From JAWKWH01 sp963669415 (GTDB lineage: Bacteria; Pseudomonadota; Alphaproteobacteria; Rhizobiales; Rhizobiaceae), in assembly GCA_963669415.2 (NCBI GenBank), contig CAXXPS010000003.1:1302001-1366000 (forward strand): DNA of 64,000 nt, in the 5' to 3' direction. Positions 9,286 to 19,028 of the stretch are shown here, in pieces. How positions within the stretch are numbered: position 1 is the first letter of the stretch; each line of letters starts with the position of its first letter. The translations under genes were made by a program, and so were the position numbers. Under the pieces are notes generated by a model, which was not told the origin of the DNA, made no database searches, and was given only the letters and a program-made list of their open reading frames with translations.

Positions 9286-10530
9286 TCATCCGCCCATACC
9301 CGACCTGGCTTCTGCAAATTTTTTTATCGCGGCGACAACGCTGTCCTCTGCCTTGGCGCGCCATTTCGGGTCGCGCAGCAGCGCTTCATCTTTCTTGTTG
9401 GACAAATATCCCAGTTCCAGCAGTACGGACGGTACATCGGGTGCCGTAAGCACCTGAAAACCGGCAAACCGATGCGGATTTTTGATCAGCTCGATCGACT
9501 GGGACATTTCGCCTATCAGCGAGCGGGCAAAACGGATCGAAAATGTCTGCGTTTCCTTTCGCAGCAGATCGAGCAGAATGTCGGTTACCTCGTGATCAGT
9601 CTCTTCCGGTGCGATTCCAGCCAACTGATCGGCAAGATTCTCACTGCTGGCGATGGATTGCGCCACTTCGTCGGATGCCTTCTCGGATACCGTGTAGACC
9701 GTTGCTCCGCGCACGCCCCGGAAACGGATCGTATCTGCGTGGACCGAAACAAAGAGATCGGCCTCATATTGTCTTGCCAGGCTGACTCTTTCTCGCAACC
9801 GAAGGAATTTGTCGGTATCGCGAGTCAAGAAAACTCTCATCTTGTCAGCTTGTTCCAGCTTTTTCTTCAACTCAATTGCGAAGTCCAGAGTGATGACTTT
9901 CTCAAGTGTGCCGCTGATACCACGCGCGCCACCGTCAATTCCGCCGTGTCCGGGATCGATGACCACTGTGAATGGCTTGTCGGCCAGTATCTCGCGGAAG
10001 CTTGTGCCGAGCCTGTCCGCCTTGGGCGCAGTGCGCACAATGGAGCCCAATCCGGATTGTTGCGAAAGCGCCACTTCGAATTCACGCGAAGAGGCGGCAA
10101 CCAAGTCGATCGCAAGGCGATACCCCTCGCTCTCTTCATTTTCAAAAACGTCAATATTTTCAATGACAAATGGAAGGTTGCCACCAATGATCATTCGAGA
10201 TCGCTGGTCATCGAACAAACCGTAGCGGACAATTGAAACCAGACCGTGCGGACGGGTGTTTTGCCCATCAATGGCAAAGGTGGTCCGGGGCATATCGATG
10301 ACAATTCGATATGGTTTTCGAAGCAGGAACCACTTTGGCGTGAAAGGTTTGTCGAAATTCAAAACGATACGCGTTTTGACTTCATCGCCGGCAATTCTGA
10401 ATTCGGTTGCCTTCAACTGCTCGTCGGCGACAGCCGCCCGAATTGCCCCAAAGAGCACGATGGCGAACACCGTTGCCACGAAGCGCCACCCAAATCTCAC
10501 AGCCGTTGCCTCACGAGTTACACCATCCAT
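9286..10530 (-). CDS. amiC: N-acetylmuramoyl-L-alanine amidase, AMIN + Amidase_3
   Basis: The protein has 414 residues: a signal peptide (about 12-34, ending in the Ala-rich AAVADE region), an AMIN domain for envelope or septal targeting (about 35-150), and a zinc amidase_3 domain (about 195-405). Zinc and catalytic motifs are visible: VIDPGHGG, SVHADT and LLELGYLSN. It cleaves the amide between MurNAc and L-Ala to separate daughter cells. The start was set at ATG 10530, where the signal peptide begins; the open frame upstream to 10839 has non-family sequence and probably holds the leader. The symbol follows domain architecture; AmiA/B/C identity is not distinguishable here. Confidence 0.92.
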   Translation of the reverse strand: MDGVTREATAVRFGWRFVATVFAIVLFGAIRAAVADEQLKATEFRIAGDEVKTRIVLNFDKPFTPKWFLLRKPYRIVIDMPRTTFAIDGQNTRPHGLVSIVRYGLFDDQRSRMIIGGNLPFVIENIDVFENEESEGYRLAIDLVAASSREFEVALSQQSGLGSIVRTAPKADRLGTSFREILADKPFTVVIDPGHGGIDGGARGISGTLEKVITLDFAIELKKKLEQADKMRVFLTRDTDKFLRLRERVSLARQYEADLFVSVHADTIRFRGVRGATVYTVSEKASDEVAQSIASSENLADQLAGIAPEETDHEVTDILLDLLRKETQTFSIRFARSLIGEMSQSIELIKNPHRFAGFQVLTAPDVPSVLLELGYLSNKKDEALLRDPKWRAKAEDSVVAAIKKFAEARSGMGG

Positions 10531-11186
10531 TTGTATCCCAGGGCCGGAGCAGACCGGTCCCGAATGCAGCCAAAGGCCAAAACGAATCTTAACGACCGGT
10601 ATCTTCGTTTGGTTAATTATCACTTTCGCGCCGCCTTCGCACGCATCCAATGAGCACAGGACCTCATCGGCATCGTCACCCAACACAAAAATCCGGCTTG
10701 CTATTGTTGAAACCAAACCATAAAACCGGTGTTGAGCGATGTGATTGTGTCGCGATTGTGGCGGTCTGTCCGCTTGGATCATTCCATAGAAGCGACTGAC
10801 CTCAACCGCACAAACGTGCGGATAATCGCATTGACTCAAAAGGATTTCTTCAAGGTGGCACCGAACAGTCGGGCCTCCTTGCCTGAGGAAAACGGCGAAG
10901 CGTGATTCGCGTGCGCCGGCTCGTAAAGAGCGTAAATCGGCCCGGTTTGAACCGGGTCATTGTTGAAATGGTTCTGCCGAGGTCGAGATGACGGCAACAG
11001 GCTGTAATATGGGCATTATGTTTGGTAGCGGTGTGGAAACGCACGCCGCGTCGATGTCCGCAGCACTGTTCGACCCGAAGGCGGACACACTAGTATCCGG
11101 CAAACTCCGCAAGCTTGGCGCGTTACCAGGGATTGTACCCTTGCGCGCCCGGCCCGGGCCGAGTTTGGCCGGGGAGACCAATTATA
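10531..11186. other. divergent intergenic region of amidase and rne genes, long rne leader
   Basis: This is about 650 bases without a convincing gene. It must hold both divergent promoters. Near the rne side are a perfect GC-rich palindrome, CCCGGTTTGAACCGGG (10941-10956), and a GC-rich stem-forming stretch just before the rne start (about 11145-11175). A long structured leader would fit the RNase E autoregulation known in other bacteria, but no named leader family was recognised. Short frames here (e.g. 10988-11254) look incidental. Confidence 0.5.
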
Positions 11187-14105
11187 ATGTCCAACAAGAT
11201 GCTAATAGATGCCTCCCATCCGGAGGAAACAAGGGTTGTTGTCACACGCGGTAACAGAATCGAGGAATTCGACTTCGAGTCGGAGTCGAAGAAGCAGCTA
11301 AAAGGAAACATCTATCTTGCCCGTGTCACGCGGGTTGAGCCTTCGCTGCAGGCCGCATTCGTAGAATATGGCGGCAACCGCCACGGATTTCTTGCATTTA
11401 GCGAGATTCACCCAGACTACTATCAAATTCCCGTTGCCGACCGGCAAGCGCTTTTGGCTGCAGAAGCCGAGGAAGCGCAGGACGAAGACGACGACGAAGA
11501 AGCGGAAAAGCCGGCAGCAGCAAAGCGCAAGCGCCGGCGTGGCGGCCGCAGCCGTGCGGTAGCCAAAACATCTGACAAAGACAGCGATAACGGCGACGGA
11601 ACAGCGGCAGGTGAAGAACCCGCCTTGTCTGCAAATGCCAACGAAAGCGATGCGGGCGAACAGCCGGAAATCCAAGCGGATGAGGCAGCCGGCGATGCGC
11701 CGCAGACGGAAGGCGCGGCGACTGACGCGCCGGAACCGGATGACTTGGCAGTAGAGTCTGCTGAACCCGATGAAGCACCGGTTGAACACGCTTCCGACAG
11801 TGAGGATGCTACCGGCGAAAACTCCGAAGACGGCAACGAAGATGATCCTCGTGGTCCCGCAATGGCCGCGATGGTTCATGCAGATGTCATTTCAGAGCCG
11901 CTTCCAGACGAAGACGAGGAACGACAGGCAGAGGATGGCGATGCGGAGGTAACGGTTGAGGCGGCACCGGCCGAGGAAACAGAGGAAAAGCCTGCTCCGA
12001 AGAAAAGAACCCGTCGGTCTTCGCGCGCAAAACGCGCCAAAGAACCCGAGCCCGCTGACGACAATGGAGACGATGGCGAGGATGGGGATGACGTCGAATC
12101 GGTTGGTGCTGAAGATGCGCTTGAGGAATTGCCAAGCCGGAAACGCCAGTCGCGGCGCCAGTACAAGATTCAGGAGGTCATCAAGAGGCGACAGATCCTT
12201 TTGGTGCAGGTGGTCAAGGAAGAGCGGGGAAACAAGGGGGCTGCTTTAACCACCTACCTTTCGCTTGCCGGCCGCTATTCGGTCTTGATGCCGAATACTG
12301 CGCGCGGCGGCGGAATCTCACGGAAAATCACCAATGTTCAGGACCGCAAACGCTTGAAAGATGTGGTCAAGGAACTGGACGTTCCGCAGGGAATGGGAGT
12401 TATTCTCAGAACCGCCGGCGCAAACCGCACCAAGGCGGAAATCAAGCGCGATTATGAATATCTGATGCGGCTTTGGATCACTATCCGCGACCGGACACTT
12501 GAATCCAGCGCACCGGCGCTGGTGCACGAGGAAGGCTCGTTGATCAAACGGTCGGTACGCGATTTGTACAACAAGGACATCAACGAAATCCTTGTTGCGG
12601 GTGATGACGGCTACCGCGAAGCCAAAGACTTCATGCGCATGCTGATGCCAAGTCACGCCAAGGCAGTGCAGCCCTACAAGGACCGGGTTCCGATTTTCGC
12701 CCGCAACGGTATCGAGGGCCAACTCGATAGCATGTTGCAGCCGCAAGTGACGCTGAAATCAGGCGGCTACATTATCATCAACCAGACCGAAGCTCTTGTT
12801 GCCATCGACGTCAATTCGGGCCGGTCGACCCGTGAACACTCGATTGAAGATACAGCGCTTCGCACAAACCTCGAAGCGGCAGACGAGGTTGCCCGCCAAT
12901 TGCGCTTGCGCGATCTGGCTGGACTGATTGTCATCGACTTCATCGACATGGAGGAAAAGCGCAACAACCGGCAGGTTGAAAAGCGCTTGAAGGAATGTCT
13001 GAAGAATGATCGTGCCCGAATTCAGGTCGGACGCATCTCGCATTTCGGCCTGCTGGAAATGTCGCGTCAGCGCATACGGGCAAGCGTCCTAGAAAGCACG
13101 ATGCAACACTGCACCGCCTGTCACGGGACCGGTTACATCCGCTCGGAGTCATCGGTTGCGCTTTATGTTGTACGCAGCATTGAGGAATATCTGCTCAAGG
13201 ACGCCAGTCACGACGTTGTCGTCAAAACGCCAACAGCGACAGCTCTTTATGTGTTGAACAACAAACGGGCGAACCTGGCCGATCTTGAAGAACGGTTCGG
13301 CCTGTCCATCGAAGTTGAGGCTGACGAATCGCTCGGCAACCAACACCTGCAGATTGTCAAAGGAGCACAGTCAGACAAACCGTCCGCAGAAGTTGTTGCA
13401 GACACGCCCGACGATGCTGATGCAGAGCAAACTGCGGTTGAGCCGGATGATGGAGCCGAACGCGACGAAGAAGGTGGCAAGAAACGCCGCCGGCGGCGCA
13501 GACGGAAATCCAACAAAGGTGGAGATGCGGAAACGCGCAACGACGCACAGGCCGATGCAAAGCCGGATGACGCAGAGTCCAGACAGGACGATGTGAATGA
13601 GGGCAGCGACGGCGACGGTAATAGAAAGCGGCGGCGTGGAAAACGTGGTGGCAGGAGAAACCGCCAGAGCGATGTGAGCGAGACGTTGCCAGCAGAAACG
13701 GATCAGGTGCAATCCGCTCAATCCGTTGACGAAAACCTGGATGATACGTCTGCCGAAAGCACGGAGGCTCCGGCGCAGCAAGAAGAAGATGCTGTTGAAC
13801 CGAAACCCCGCGCAAGGCGAAGCCGCAGCCGCAAGAAGGAAGTTCAACCGGCAGAAGCCGAAGCGGCACAGACTGAGGCGGTTGTTACAGACCAGAGTTC
13901 GGCTGCACCTGAAGTAGCTGAGGATAACGCCAAGCCTGCACGCCGATCGCGGCGTAAGGCTGCCGCCGATACCGAAAACGAAAAGATGCCCGAACTACCT
14001 GCCGAACCCGTGGTAACTTCGGTGGTTTCCGAGCAATCTGACGAAGTCGCAAGTGCGGAACAACCGAGAAAAGAAGGTTGGTGGAAACGCAAGGGATTCT
14101 TCTGA
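11187..14105 (+). CDS. rne: ribonuclease E (RNase E/G family)
   Basis: The 972-residue endoribonuclease processes rRNA and decays mRNA, and forms the degradosome scaffold. The N-terminal S1 domain (about 1-87) is interrupted by a roughly 235-residue Glu/Asp/Ala-rich insertion with short Lys/Arg blocks (about 88-322), then resumes at RRQYKIQEVIKRRQILL. The catalytic part carries DVNSGRST and IDFIDMEEKRNNRQVEKRL. The zinc-link is CTACHGTGY, the two-cysteine tetramerisation motif. The C-terminal 250 residues alternate acidic and Arg-rich tracts, the natively disordered binding region. ATG 11187 (MSNKMLIDASH) is the family start, 24 codons inside the maximal frame. Confidence 0.96.
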   Translation: MSNKMLIDASHPEETRVVVTRGNRIEEFDFESESKKQLKGNIYLARVTRVEPSLQAAFVEYGGNRHGFLAFSEIHPDYYQIPVADRQALLAAEAEEAQDEDDDEEAEKPAAAKRKRRRGGRSRAVAKTSDKDSDNGDGTAAGEEPALSANANESDAGEQPEIQADEAAGDAPQTEGAATDAPEPDDLAVESAEPDEAPVEHASDSEDATGENSEDGNEDDPRGPAMAAMVHADVISEPLPDEDEERQAEDGDAEVTVEAAPAEETEEKPAPKKRTRRSSRAKRAKEPEPADDNGDDGEDGDDVESVGAEDALEELPSRKRQSRRQYKIQEVIKRRQILLVQVVKEERGNKGAALTTYLSLAGRYSVLMPNTARGGGISRKITNVQDRKRLKDVVKELDVPQGMGVILRTAGANRTKAEIKRDYEYLMRLWITIRDRTLESSAPALVHEEGSLIKRSVRDLYNKDINEILVAGDDGYREAKDFMRMLMPSHAKAVQPYKDRVPIFARNGIEGQLDSMLQPQVTLKSGGYIIINQTEALVAIDVNSGRSTREHSIEDTALRTNLEAADEVARQLRLRDLAGLIVIDFIDMEEKRNNRQVEKRLKECLKNDRARIQVGRISHFGLLEMSRQRIRASVLESTMQHCTACHGTGYIRSESSVALYVVRSIEEYLLKDASHDVVVKTPTATALYVLNNKRANLADLEERFGLSIEVEADESLGNQHLQIVKGAQSDKPSAEVVADTPDDADAEQTAVEPDDGAERDEEGGKKRRRRRRRKSNKGGDAETRNDAQADAKPDDAESRQDDVNEGSDGDGNRKRRRGKRGGRRNRQSDVSETLPAETDQVQSAQSVDENLDDTSAESTEAPAQQEEDAVEPKPRARRSRSRKKEVQPAEAEAAQTEAVVTDQSSAAPEVAEDNAKPARRSRRKAAADTENEKMPELPAEPVVTSVVSEQSDEVASAEQPRKEGWWKRKGFF

Positions 14106-14267
14106 TCCACCGAAATCTGACCGGCCGCAAGATCCCTTTTTCCGGCGATGACGGTACAATCGGCGTTGTTGCGCCGCACTATTGCCGGAATGAACTGACA
14201 ATCACAAATTCATGAGGAATGGCGATCGGCCTTTTCATCCTCCATCAGGTCATTTACGGGTGGCACA

Positions 14268-15674
14268 ATGCTAAACGTTGCACGTAAACCGTTCATTTTG
14301 AGCCGCCTCGCCCGGTTGGCGATTGCGTTCATGTTGGCAATGCTGATCGCACTGGAGCCACAGCGCGAAGCAGTGGCGCAATCCCGCGCGTTGCCGATCG
14401 TGAGAGATGCGGAGATCGAAGCGCTGGTCCGCGACTATGCACGTCCGATTTTTCGCGCTGCGGGCCTGTCCAAGTCGGGCGTCGATATCATTCTGGTCAA
14501 CGATACCAGTTTCAATGCTTTCGTTGCCGGAAGACGCATGTTCGTCAACACCGGCGCACTTTTGATTTCCGAGACTCCGAACGAAATTATTGGCGTTTTC
14601 GCACATGAAGCAGGTCATTTGGCCGGTGGCCACGAAGACCGGTTGCGCCAGCAGCTCAGGCGGGCACAAACGATGGCGATCGTTGCCTCGCTTTTGGGAC
14701 TTGGCGTTACGGCCGCAGGCGCCGCGACCAATAGCGGCAATCTGGCCGGTGCGGGTGGCGCGATTGCTGCCGGTGGTGGCCAAGCAGCGCTTCGCGGTTT
14801 GCTTGCTTACAAGCGCAGCGAGGAAGTGACCGCCGACCGCTCGGCGCTAAAATATCTGCGTAAAACGAAACAGTCACCACGAGGCATGATCCGGACCTTC
14901 GAACGATTTGCAAGTGCATTGTCTTTGTCCGGTTCACGCACCGATCCTTACAAGCTAAGCCATCCGCTGCCGCGTGAACGTATCGCAAATCTTTCGGTTG
15001 TCGCCAAGAAAAGCCCTTACTTCGACAAAACCGATTCAGCCGCGCTGCAACAGCGCCATGACATGGCCCGCGCCAAGATTGCGGCATATACCCAAGGACC
15101 CTCGGCAGTCACACGCCTGTTTCGCAACAATCGTTCCAGCGTGGCGGCAAAATATGGCGATGCCATCTCCACTTATCTTTACGGCAATCCCCGCGCAGCT
15201 TTGAAGAAGATCGACAAACTTTTGAAATCGTCGCCAAAAAATCCATATTTTCACGAGTTGCGCGGCGATATTCTGATCAAGGCAAATCGTGCCGATGATG
15301 CCGCCAAGGCCTACGCGCGTGCGACCAAACTGGACCCACATCGTACAGGTCTCTTGCAAGCGGGATACGGGCATGCCCTCGTAGCATCAGGCAAGCAGGC
15401 CAATCTGAAAAAGGCTGTCGGTGTGTTGAAGAAAGCGATCAACTCCGATCGGGAGAACCCCGCCAGCTACCGTTTGCTGGCTCAGGCGCAAGGGCGGCTG
15501 GGCAACATTCCTGAAGCAGAACTTGCCACAGCCGAAAGCCACTTCTACAGCGGCAAGTTTCAAGAGGCGAAGATATTTGCCACTCGCGCGCAACAAAAAA
15601 TGAAGCGCGGTTCGCCAGGATGGCTGCGTGCGTCGGATATCATCGAGTTCAAACTGCCGAAGAAAAAGAAATAA
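14268..15674 (+). CDS. M48 family metalloprotease with TPR repeats (BepA-like)
   Basis: The protein has 468 residues with an N-terminal signal or anchor (about 10-38). The zinc motif HEAGH lies in FAHEAGHLAGGH, with the third ligand region in SEEVTADRSA. The C-terminal half (from about 300) has tetratricopeptide-like helices such as ALKKIDKLLKSSPKNPYFHE and the repeats after it. This M48-plus-TPR layout is that of BepA/YfgC, a periplasmic protease and chaperone for outer-membrane protein assembly; that role is inferred. The DsbA-like gene starts 40 bases downstream, suggesting co-transcription for envelope protein folding. Confidence 0.9.
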   Translation: MLNVARKPFILSRLARLAIAFMLAMLIALEPQREAVAQSRALPIVRDAEIEALVRDYARPIFRAAGLSKSGVDIILVNDTSFNAFVAGRRMFVNTGALLISETPNEIIGVFAHEAGHLAGGHEDRLRQQLRRAQTMAIVASLLGLGVTAAGAATNSGNLAGAGGAIAAGGGQAALRGLLAYKRSEEVTADRSALKYLRKTKQSPRGMIRTFERFASALSLSGSRTDPYKLSHPLPRERIANLSVVAKKSPYFDKTDSAALQQRHDMARAKIAAYTQGPSAVTRLFRNNRSSVAAKYGDAISTYLYGNPRAALKKIDKLLKSSPKNPYFHELRGDILIKANRADDAAKAYARATKLDPHRTGLLQAGYGHALVASGKQANLKKAVGVLKKAINSDRENPASYRLLAQAQGRLGNIPEAELATAESHFYSGKFQEAKIFATRAQQKMKRGSPGWLRASDIIEFKLPKKKK

Positions 15675-15714
15675 CGTTGGCTGCATCGCCTTGAGCGCCA
15701 AATTGGAGCAAACA

Positions 15715-16524
15715 ATGAAACAGACATTGATCGTCGGAATTGTCGGGATTGCCGCTTCGGCAGCGATGTTGGCCCTGGGGCTCAATCTTGGAAGTTCGCG
15801 ACAGGTACCTTCCGAACCGGTCGTCATAGAAGCGCCAACAGATACAGAGCTTGACCGGTCGGAGATTGAATCAATTGTGCGCGAGTATCTTCTTACCAAC
15901 CCGGAAATCATGCTTGATGTACAAACCGCTCTGGAAACAAAACAGCAGGCCGAGCAAAGGCTGGCCCAGACCAGAACGATCACCGAGCAATCTGACGAGA
16001 TATTCAATGCTTCCTATGACGGATTGGTCGGCAATCCGGATGGAAAGGTCACCGTTGTCGAGTTTTTTGACTACAATTGCGGATACTGCAAGCGCGCCAT
16101 GGCCGACATGGACGAGATGGTCAAGCAAGACCCTGACCTCAGATTTGTGCTGAAAGAATTTCCAATTCTCGGACAGGAATCCCAGAAAGCGCATGTGGTT
16201 TCCATGGCGTTCCGTGCGCTGCATCCTGATAAATATGCCGATTTTCACCGCGGATTGTTGAACGCTCCAGGAAGGGCCGGAGAAGACAAGGCGATGCGAA
16301 TTGCGCTGGAACTGGGCGCTGACGAGCAGACAATGCGCGCCGAGATGGCCAACCCCCAGATACAGACTGCGTTTGCCAAGACCTATGAACTTGCCAATGC
16401 TCTGTCGATTACCGGCACCCCGTCCTACGTTGTCGGGGACGAAGTCGTTTTCGGAGCACTGGGACGCGCTGTTCTGACGGAGAAAGTGGCAAATTTCCGG
16501 GCCTGCGAAAGCACCGTTTGCTAG
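15715..16524 (+). CDS. DsbA-family thiol:disulfide oxidoreductase
   Basis: The 269-residue exported thioredoxin-fold protein has an N-terminal hydrophobic segment (about 4-25) and an N-terminal helical stretch (about 45-90) resembling the ScsC/DsbG-like oligomerisation segment. The redox motif is CGYC in DYNCGYCKRAM, and the cis-Pro loop is TGTPSYVVG. It probably oxidises or isomerises disulfides in the periplasm. ATG 15715 was chosen because it starts directly before the membrane segment; an upstream in-frame extension overlaps the previous gene. It sits between the M48 protease and aroQ. Confidence 0.9.
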   Translation: MKQTLIVGIVGIAASAAMLALGLNLGSSRQVPSEPVVIEAPTDTELDRSEIESIVREYLLTNPEIMLDVQTALETKQQAEQRLAQTRTITEQSDEIFNASYDGLVGNPDGKVTVVEFFDYNCGYCKRAMADMDEMVKQDPDLRFVLKEFPILGQESQKAHVVSMAFRALHPDKYADFHRGLLNAPGRAGEDKAMRIALELGADEQTMRAEMANPQIQTAFAKTYELANALSITGTPSYVVGDEVVFGALGRAVLTEKVANFRACESTVC

Positions 16525-16708
16525 AAAGAGTTGTCCGCTGATCGACCGCAGTTTTGGCTCAGCGCTCCGTTCCAACGCCTCTTTCCGGTGCGAAATCGCC
16601 TGCTGACATGTGGAGCAGACTGAATTTGGCCTTTTCGGCCCGGCTTTGGCCGACTATAGGACTAAACGTCATTTTATCATTATCGAGCCGCCAGCCGGCT
16701 GAAAGCAC

Positions 16709-17149
16709 ATGTCAAAACCGATTTTTGTCCTCAATGGCCCGAACCTGAATTTGCTGGGAACGCGCGAACCCGAACACTACGGTAGCGTAACTATCGGCGA
16801 TATCGAGAAAATGTGCGCCGAAACGGCCCGGGAATTGGGCTTGCAGATTGATTTCAGGCAAACCAATCACGAGGGCACACTGGTTGACTGGATCCAGGAG
16901 GCCGGTTCAGCCGCCTCGGCTATCGTAATCAATCCTGCGGCCTACGGGCACACCTCGATTGCGCTGTACGATGCAATAAGCGCCATCCGCATCCCGGTTG
17001 CCGAGGTGCACATTTCAAACATTTATGCCCGGGAAGAATTTCGCCACGAATCATTCGTGTCACGGGTGGCTTCCGGAACCATTTGCGGATTTGGCGCACA
17101 CGGTTACACTCTGGCGATCCGGGCACTGGCCGAGATTGTCAACAAATAG
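16709..17149 (+). CDS. aroQ: type II 3-dehydroquinate dehydratase
   Basis: This is the third step of the shikimate pathway, cytoplasmic. The protein has 146 residues, full length for the dodecameric type II enzyme. Family motifs are visible: LNGPNLNLLGTREP with the catalytic-loop region following (EHYG), FRQTNHEG, INPAAYGHTSIAL and VHISNIYAREEFRHES. The 185-base gap before it probably contains its promoter, and accB follows 33 bases later, giving the conserved aroQ-accB-accC order. Confidence 0.97.
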   Translation: MSKPIFVLNGPNLNLLGTREPEHYGSVTIGDIEKMCAETARELGLQIDFRQTNHEGTLVDWIQEAGSAASAIVINPAAYGHTSIALYDAISAIRIPVAEVHISNIYAREEFRHESFVSRVASGTICGFGAHGYTLAIRALAEIVNK

Positions 17150-17182
17150 CGAAACGCCTCAAAATAAAGGGCAGCAAGCCAA

Positions 17183-17650
17183 ATGGGCACAAAAAAGACG
17201 GAAGTCGATCAGCAACTGGTACGGGATCTGGCGGCGATACTCGACGAGACCAATCTTACCGAGATCGAAGTTGAACAGGATGAGATGCGGATCCGCGTTT
17301 CGCGCCAATCAGGCGGTGTTGCGGCAGCTGCTCCTGCAATTGTCAATGCGGCCCCTCCGGCTCCGGCACCTGCTGTTGCCGACGCTGCTCCTGCGGCAAC
17401 CGCTTCTTCCAATTCAACAAATGCGGTTCCCTCACCCATGGTCGGCACTGCTTATGCCTCCCCGGCGCCCGGTTCAAAACCGTTCATTGAAGTGGGACAG
17501 AGCGTGCGCGAAGGCCAAACCTTGCTGATTATCGAAGCCATGAAGACGATGAACCAGATACCGTCACCGAGATCAGGAACGGTAAAAGAAATTCTGTTCG
17601 AAGACTCCCAGCCCGTCGAATATGGCGAGCCACTGGTCATCATCGAATAG
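17183..17650 (+). CDS. accB: acetyl-CoA carboxylase biotin carboxyl carrier protein
   Basis: The 155-residue protein carries the biotin that shuttles carboxyl groups between AccC and the AccAD carboxyltransferase in fatty-acid synthesis. It has an N-terminal dimerisation part (1-45), a flexible Ala/Pro-rich linker (about 50-85) and a biotinyl domain. The biotinylation site is EAMKTMNQ; the usual sequence is EAMKMMN, so the residue after the lysine is Thr. accC begins 14 bases downstream. Confidence 0.96.
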   Translation: MGTKKTEVDQQLVRDLAAILDETNLTEIEVEQDEMRIRVSRQSGGVAAAAPAIVNAAPPAPAPAVADAAPAATASSNSTNAVPSPMVGTAYASPAPGSKPFIEVGQSVREGQTLLIIEAMKTMNQIPSPRSGTVKEILFEDSQPVEYGEPLVIIE

Positions 17651-17664
17651 GACGCGGTATAGCG

Positions 17665-19008
17665 ATGTTTCAAAAGATCCTGATCGCCAACCGCGGCGAG
17701 ATTGCGCTCAGGGTACTGCGCGCGGCAAAGGAACTGGGCATTTCCACCGTCGCGGTTCATTCCACCGCTGATGCCGATGCCATGCATGTCCGACTTGCGG
17801 ATGAAAGCGTGTGCATCGGACCGCCGCCCTCGCGCGACAGCTATCTGAACATCCATCAGATTGTGACTGCCTGCGAGATTACCGGCGCCGATGCAATCCA
17901 TCCCGGTTATGGGTTTCTTTCCGAAAACGCCAAGTTCGCTGACATTCTGGCCGCCCACAACATCACCTTCATCGGCCCGACAGCGGATCACATCCGGGTC
18001 ATGGGTGACAAGATTGAGGCCAAAACAACGGCAAAACGCCTCGGCATTCCCGTCGTTCCGGGCTCGGACGGAGCGGTCAGCGATGAAGATGAAGCCAAAC
18101 GTATCGCTGCAGACATCGGATATCCGGTCATCATAAAAGCTTCGGCCGGCGGCGGTGGGCGCGGAATGAAAGTCGCCAAGAACGAAGATGATCTGGCGGT
18201 TGCGCTTGCCACGGCCCGGTCCGAAGCCGGCGCCGCTTTTGGCGATGAGGCCGTGTACATCGAGAAATATCTGCAAAAGCCGCGCCACATTGAAGTTCAG
18301 GTAATGGGAGACGGCGCCGGCAAGGCAGTTCATCTGGGCGAACGCGACTGCTCTTTGCAGCGGCGTCATCAGAAAGTCTGGGAAGAGGCCCTTTCGCCCG
18401 CTTTGAACGAAACGCAGCGCGCAAAAATTGGAGGCATCGTCGCCAAAGCGGTGGCTGACCTTCAATATGCGGGTGCCGGCACCGTGGAGTTCCTCTACGA
18501 GAATGGCGAGTTTTATTTCATTGAAATGAACACACGCCTTCAGGTGGAACACCCGGTTACCGAGGCGATCACCGGAATTGATCTTGTCAATGAACAAATT
18601 CGCGTCGCTTCGGGCGGCGGATTGTCGGTTACACAGGACGACGTAAGTTTCTTCGGTCATGCGATCGAGTGCCGTATCAACGCCGAAGACCCGGACACAT
18701 TTGCGCCATCGCCGGGGACAATCTCGCATTTTCATATGCCAGGTGGATTAGGTGTCCGCGTCGATTCAGGCGTTTACTCCGGTTACAAGATACCGCCCTT
18801 CTATGACAGTCTGATCGGCAAGCTGATTGTTCACGGCCGCAACAGGGTCGAATGCCTGATGCGGCTGAGGCGTACACTGGATGAAATCGTCGTTGACGGG
18901 GTAAAAACCACGCTGCCCCTCTTCCGTGAGCTGGTCAGCAATTCCGACATTGCCAATGGCGACTATGATATCCATTGGCTTGAAAAATACCTCGCAGCAA
19001 AAGACTAG
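17665..19008 (+). CDS. accC: acetyl-CoA carboxylase, biotin carboxylase subunit
   Basis: The ATP-dependent biotin carboxylase has 447 residues, the standard length. It begins MFQKILIANRGEIALRVLRA. The ATP-grasp glycine loop is SAGGGGRGMK, and the active-site region includes EMNTRLQVEHPVTE. It works with AccB, whose gene is immediately upstream, in malonyl-CoA synthesis. The aat gene follows after 20 bases. Confidence 0.97.
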   Translation: MFQKILIANRGEIALRVLRAAKELGISTVAVHSTADADAMHVRLADESVCIGPPPSRDSYLNIHQIVTACEITGADAIHPGYGFLSENAKFADILAAHNITFIGPTADHIRVMGDKIEAKTTAKRLGIPVVPGSDGAVSDEDEAKRIAADIGYPVIIKASAGGGGRGMKVAKNEDDLAVALATARSEAGAAFGDEAVYIEKYLQKPRHIEVQVMGDGAGKAVHLGERDCSLQRRHQKVWEEALSPALNETQRAKIGGIVAKAVADLQYAGAGTVEFLYENGEFYFIEMNTRLQVEHPVTEAITGIDLVNEQIRVASGGGLSVTQDDVSFFGHAIECRINAEDPDTFAPSPGTISHFHMPGGLGVRVDSGVYSGYKIPPFYDSLIGKLIVHGRNRVECLMRLRRTLDEIVVDGVKTTLPLFRELVSNSDIANGDYDIHWLEKYLAAKD

Positions 19009-19028
19009 AGCCTGCGGGGCCAATCGAG

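Noticed and set aside
17452..18735. 427-codon minus-strand open frame
   Set aside because: It lies antisense to accB-accC, which are unmistakable. No recognisable motifs or ribosome-binding site.
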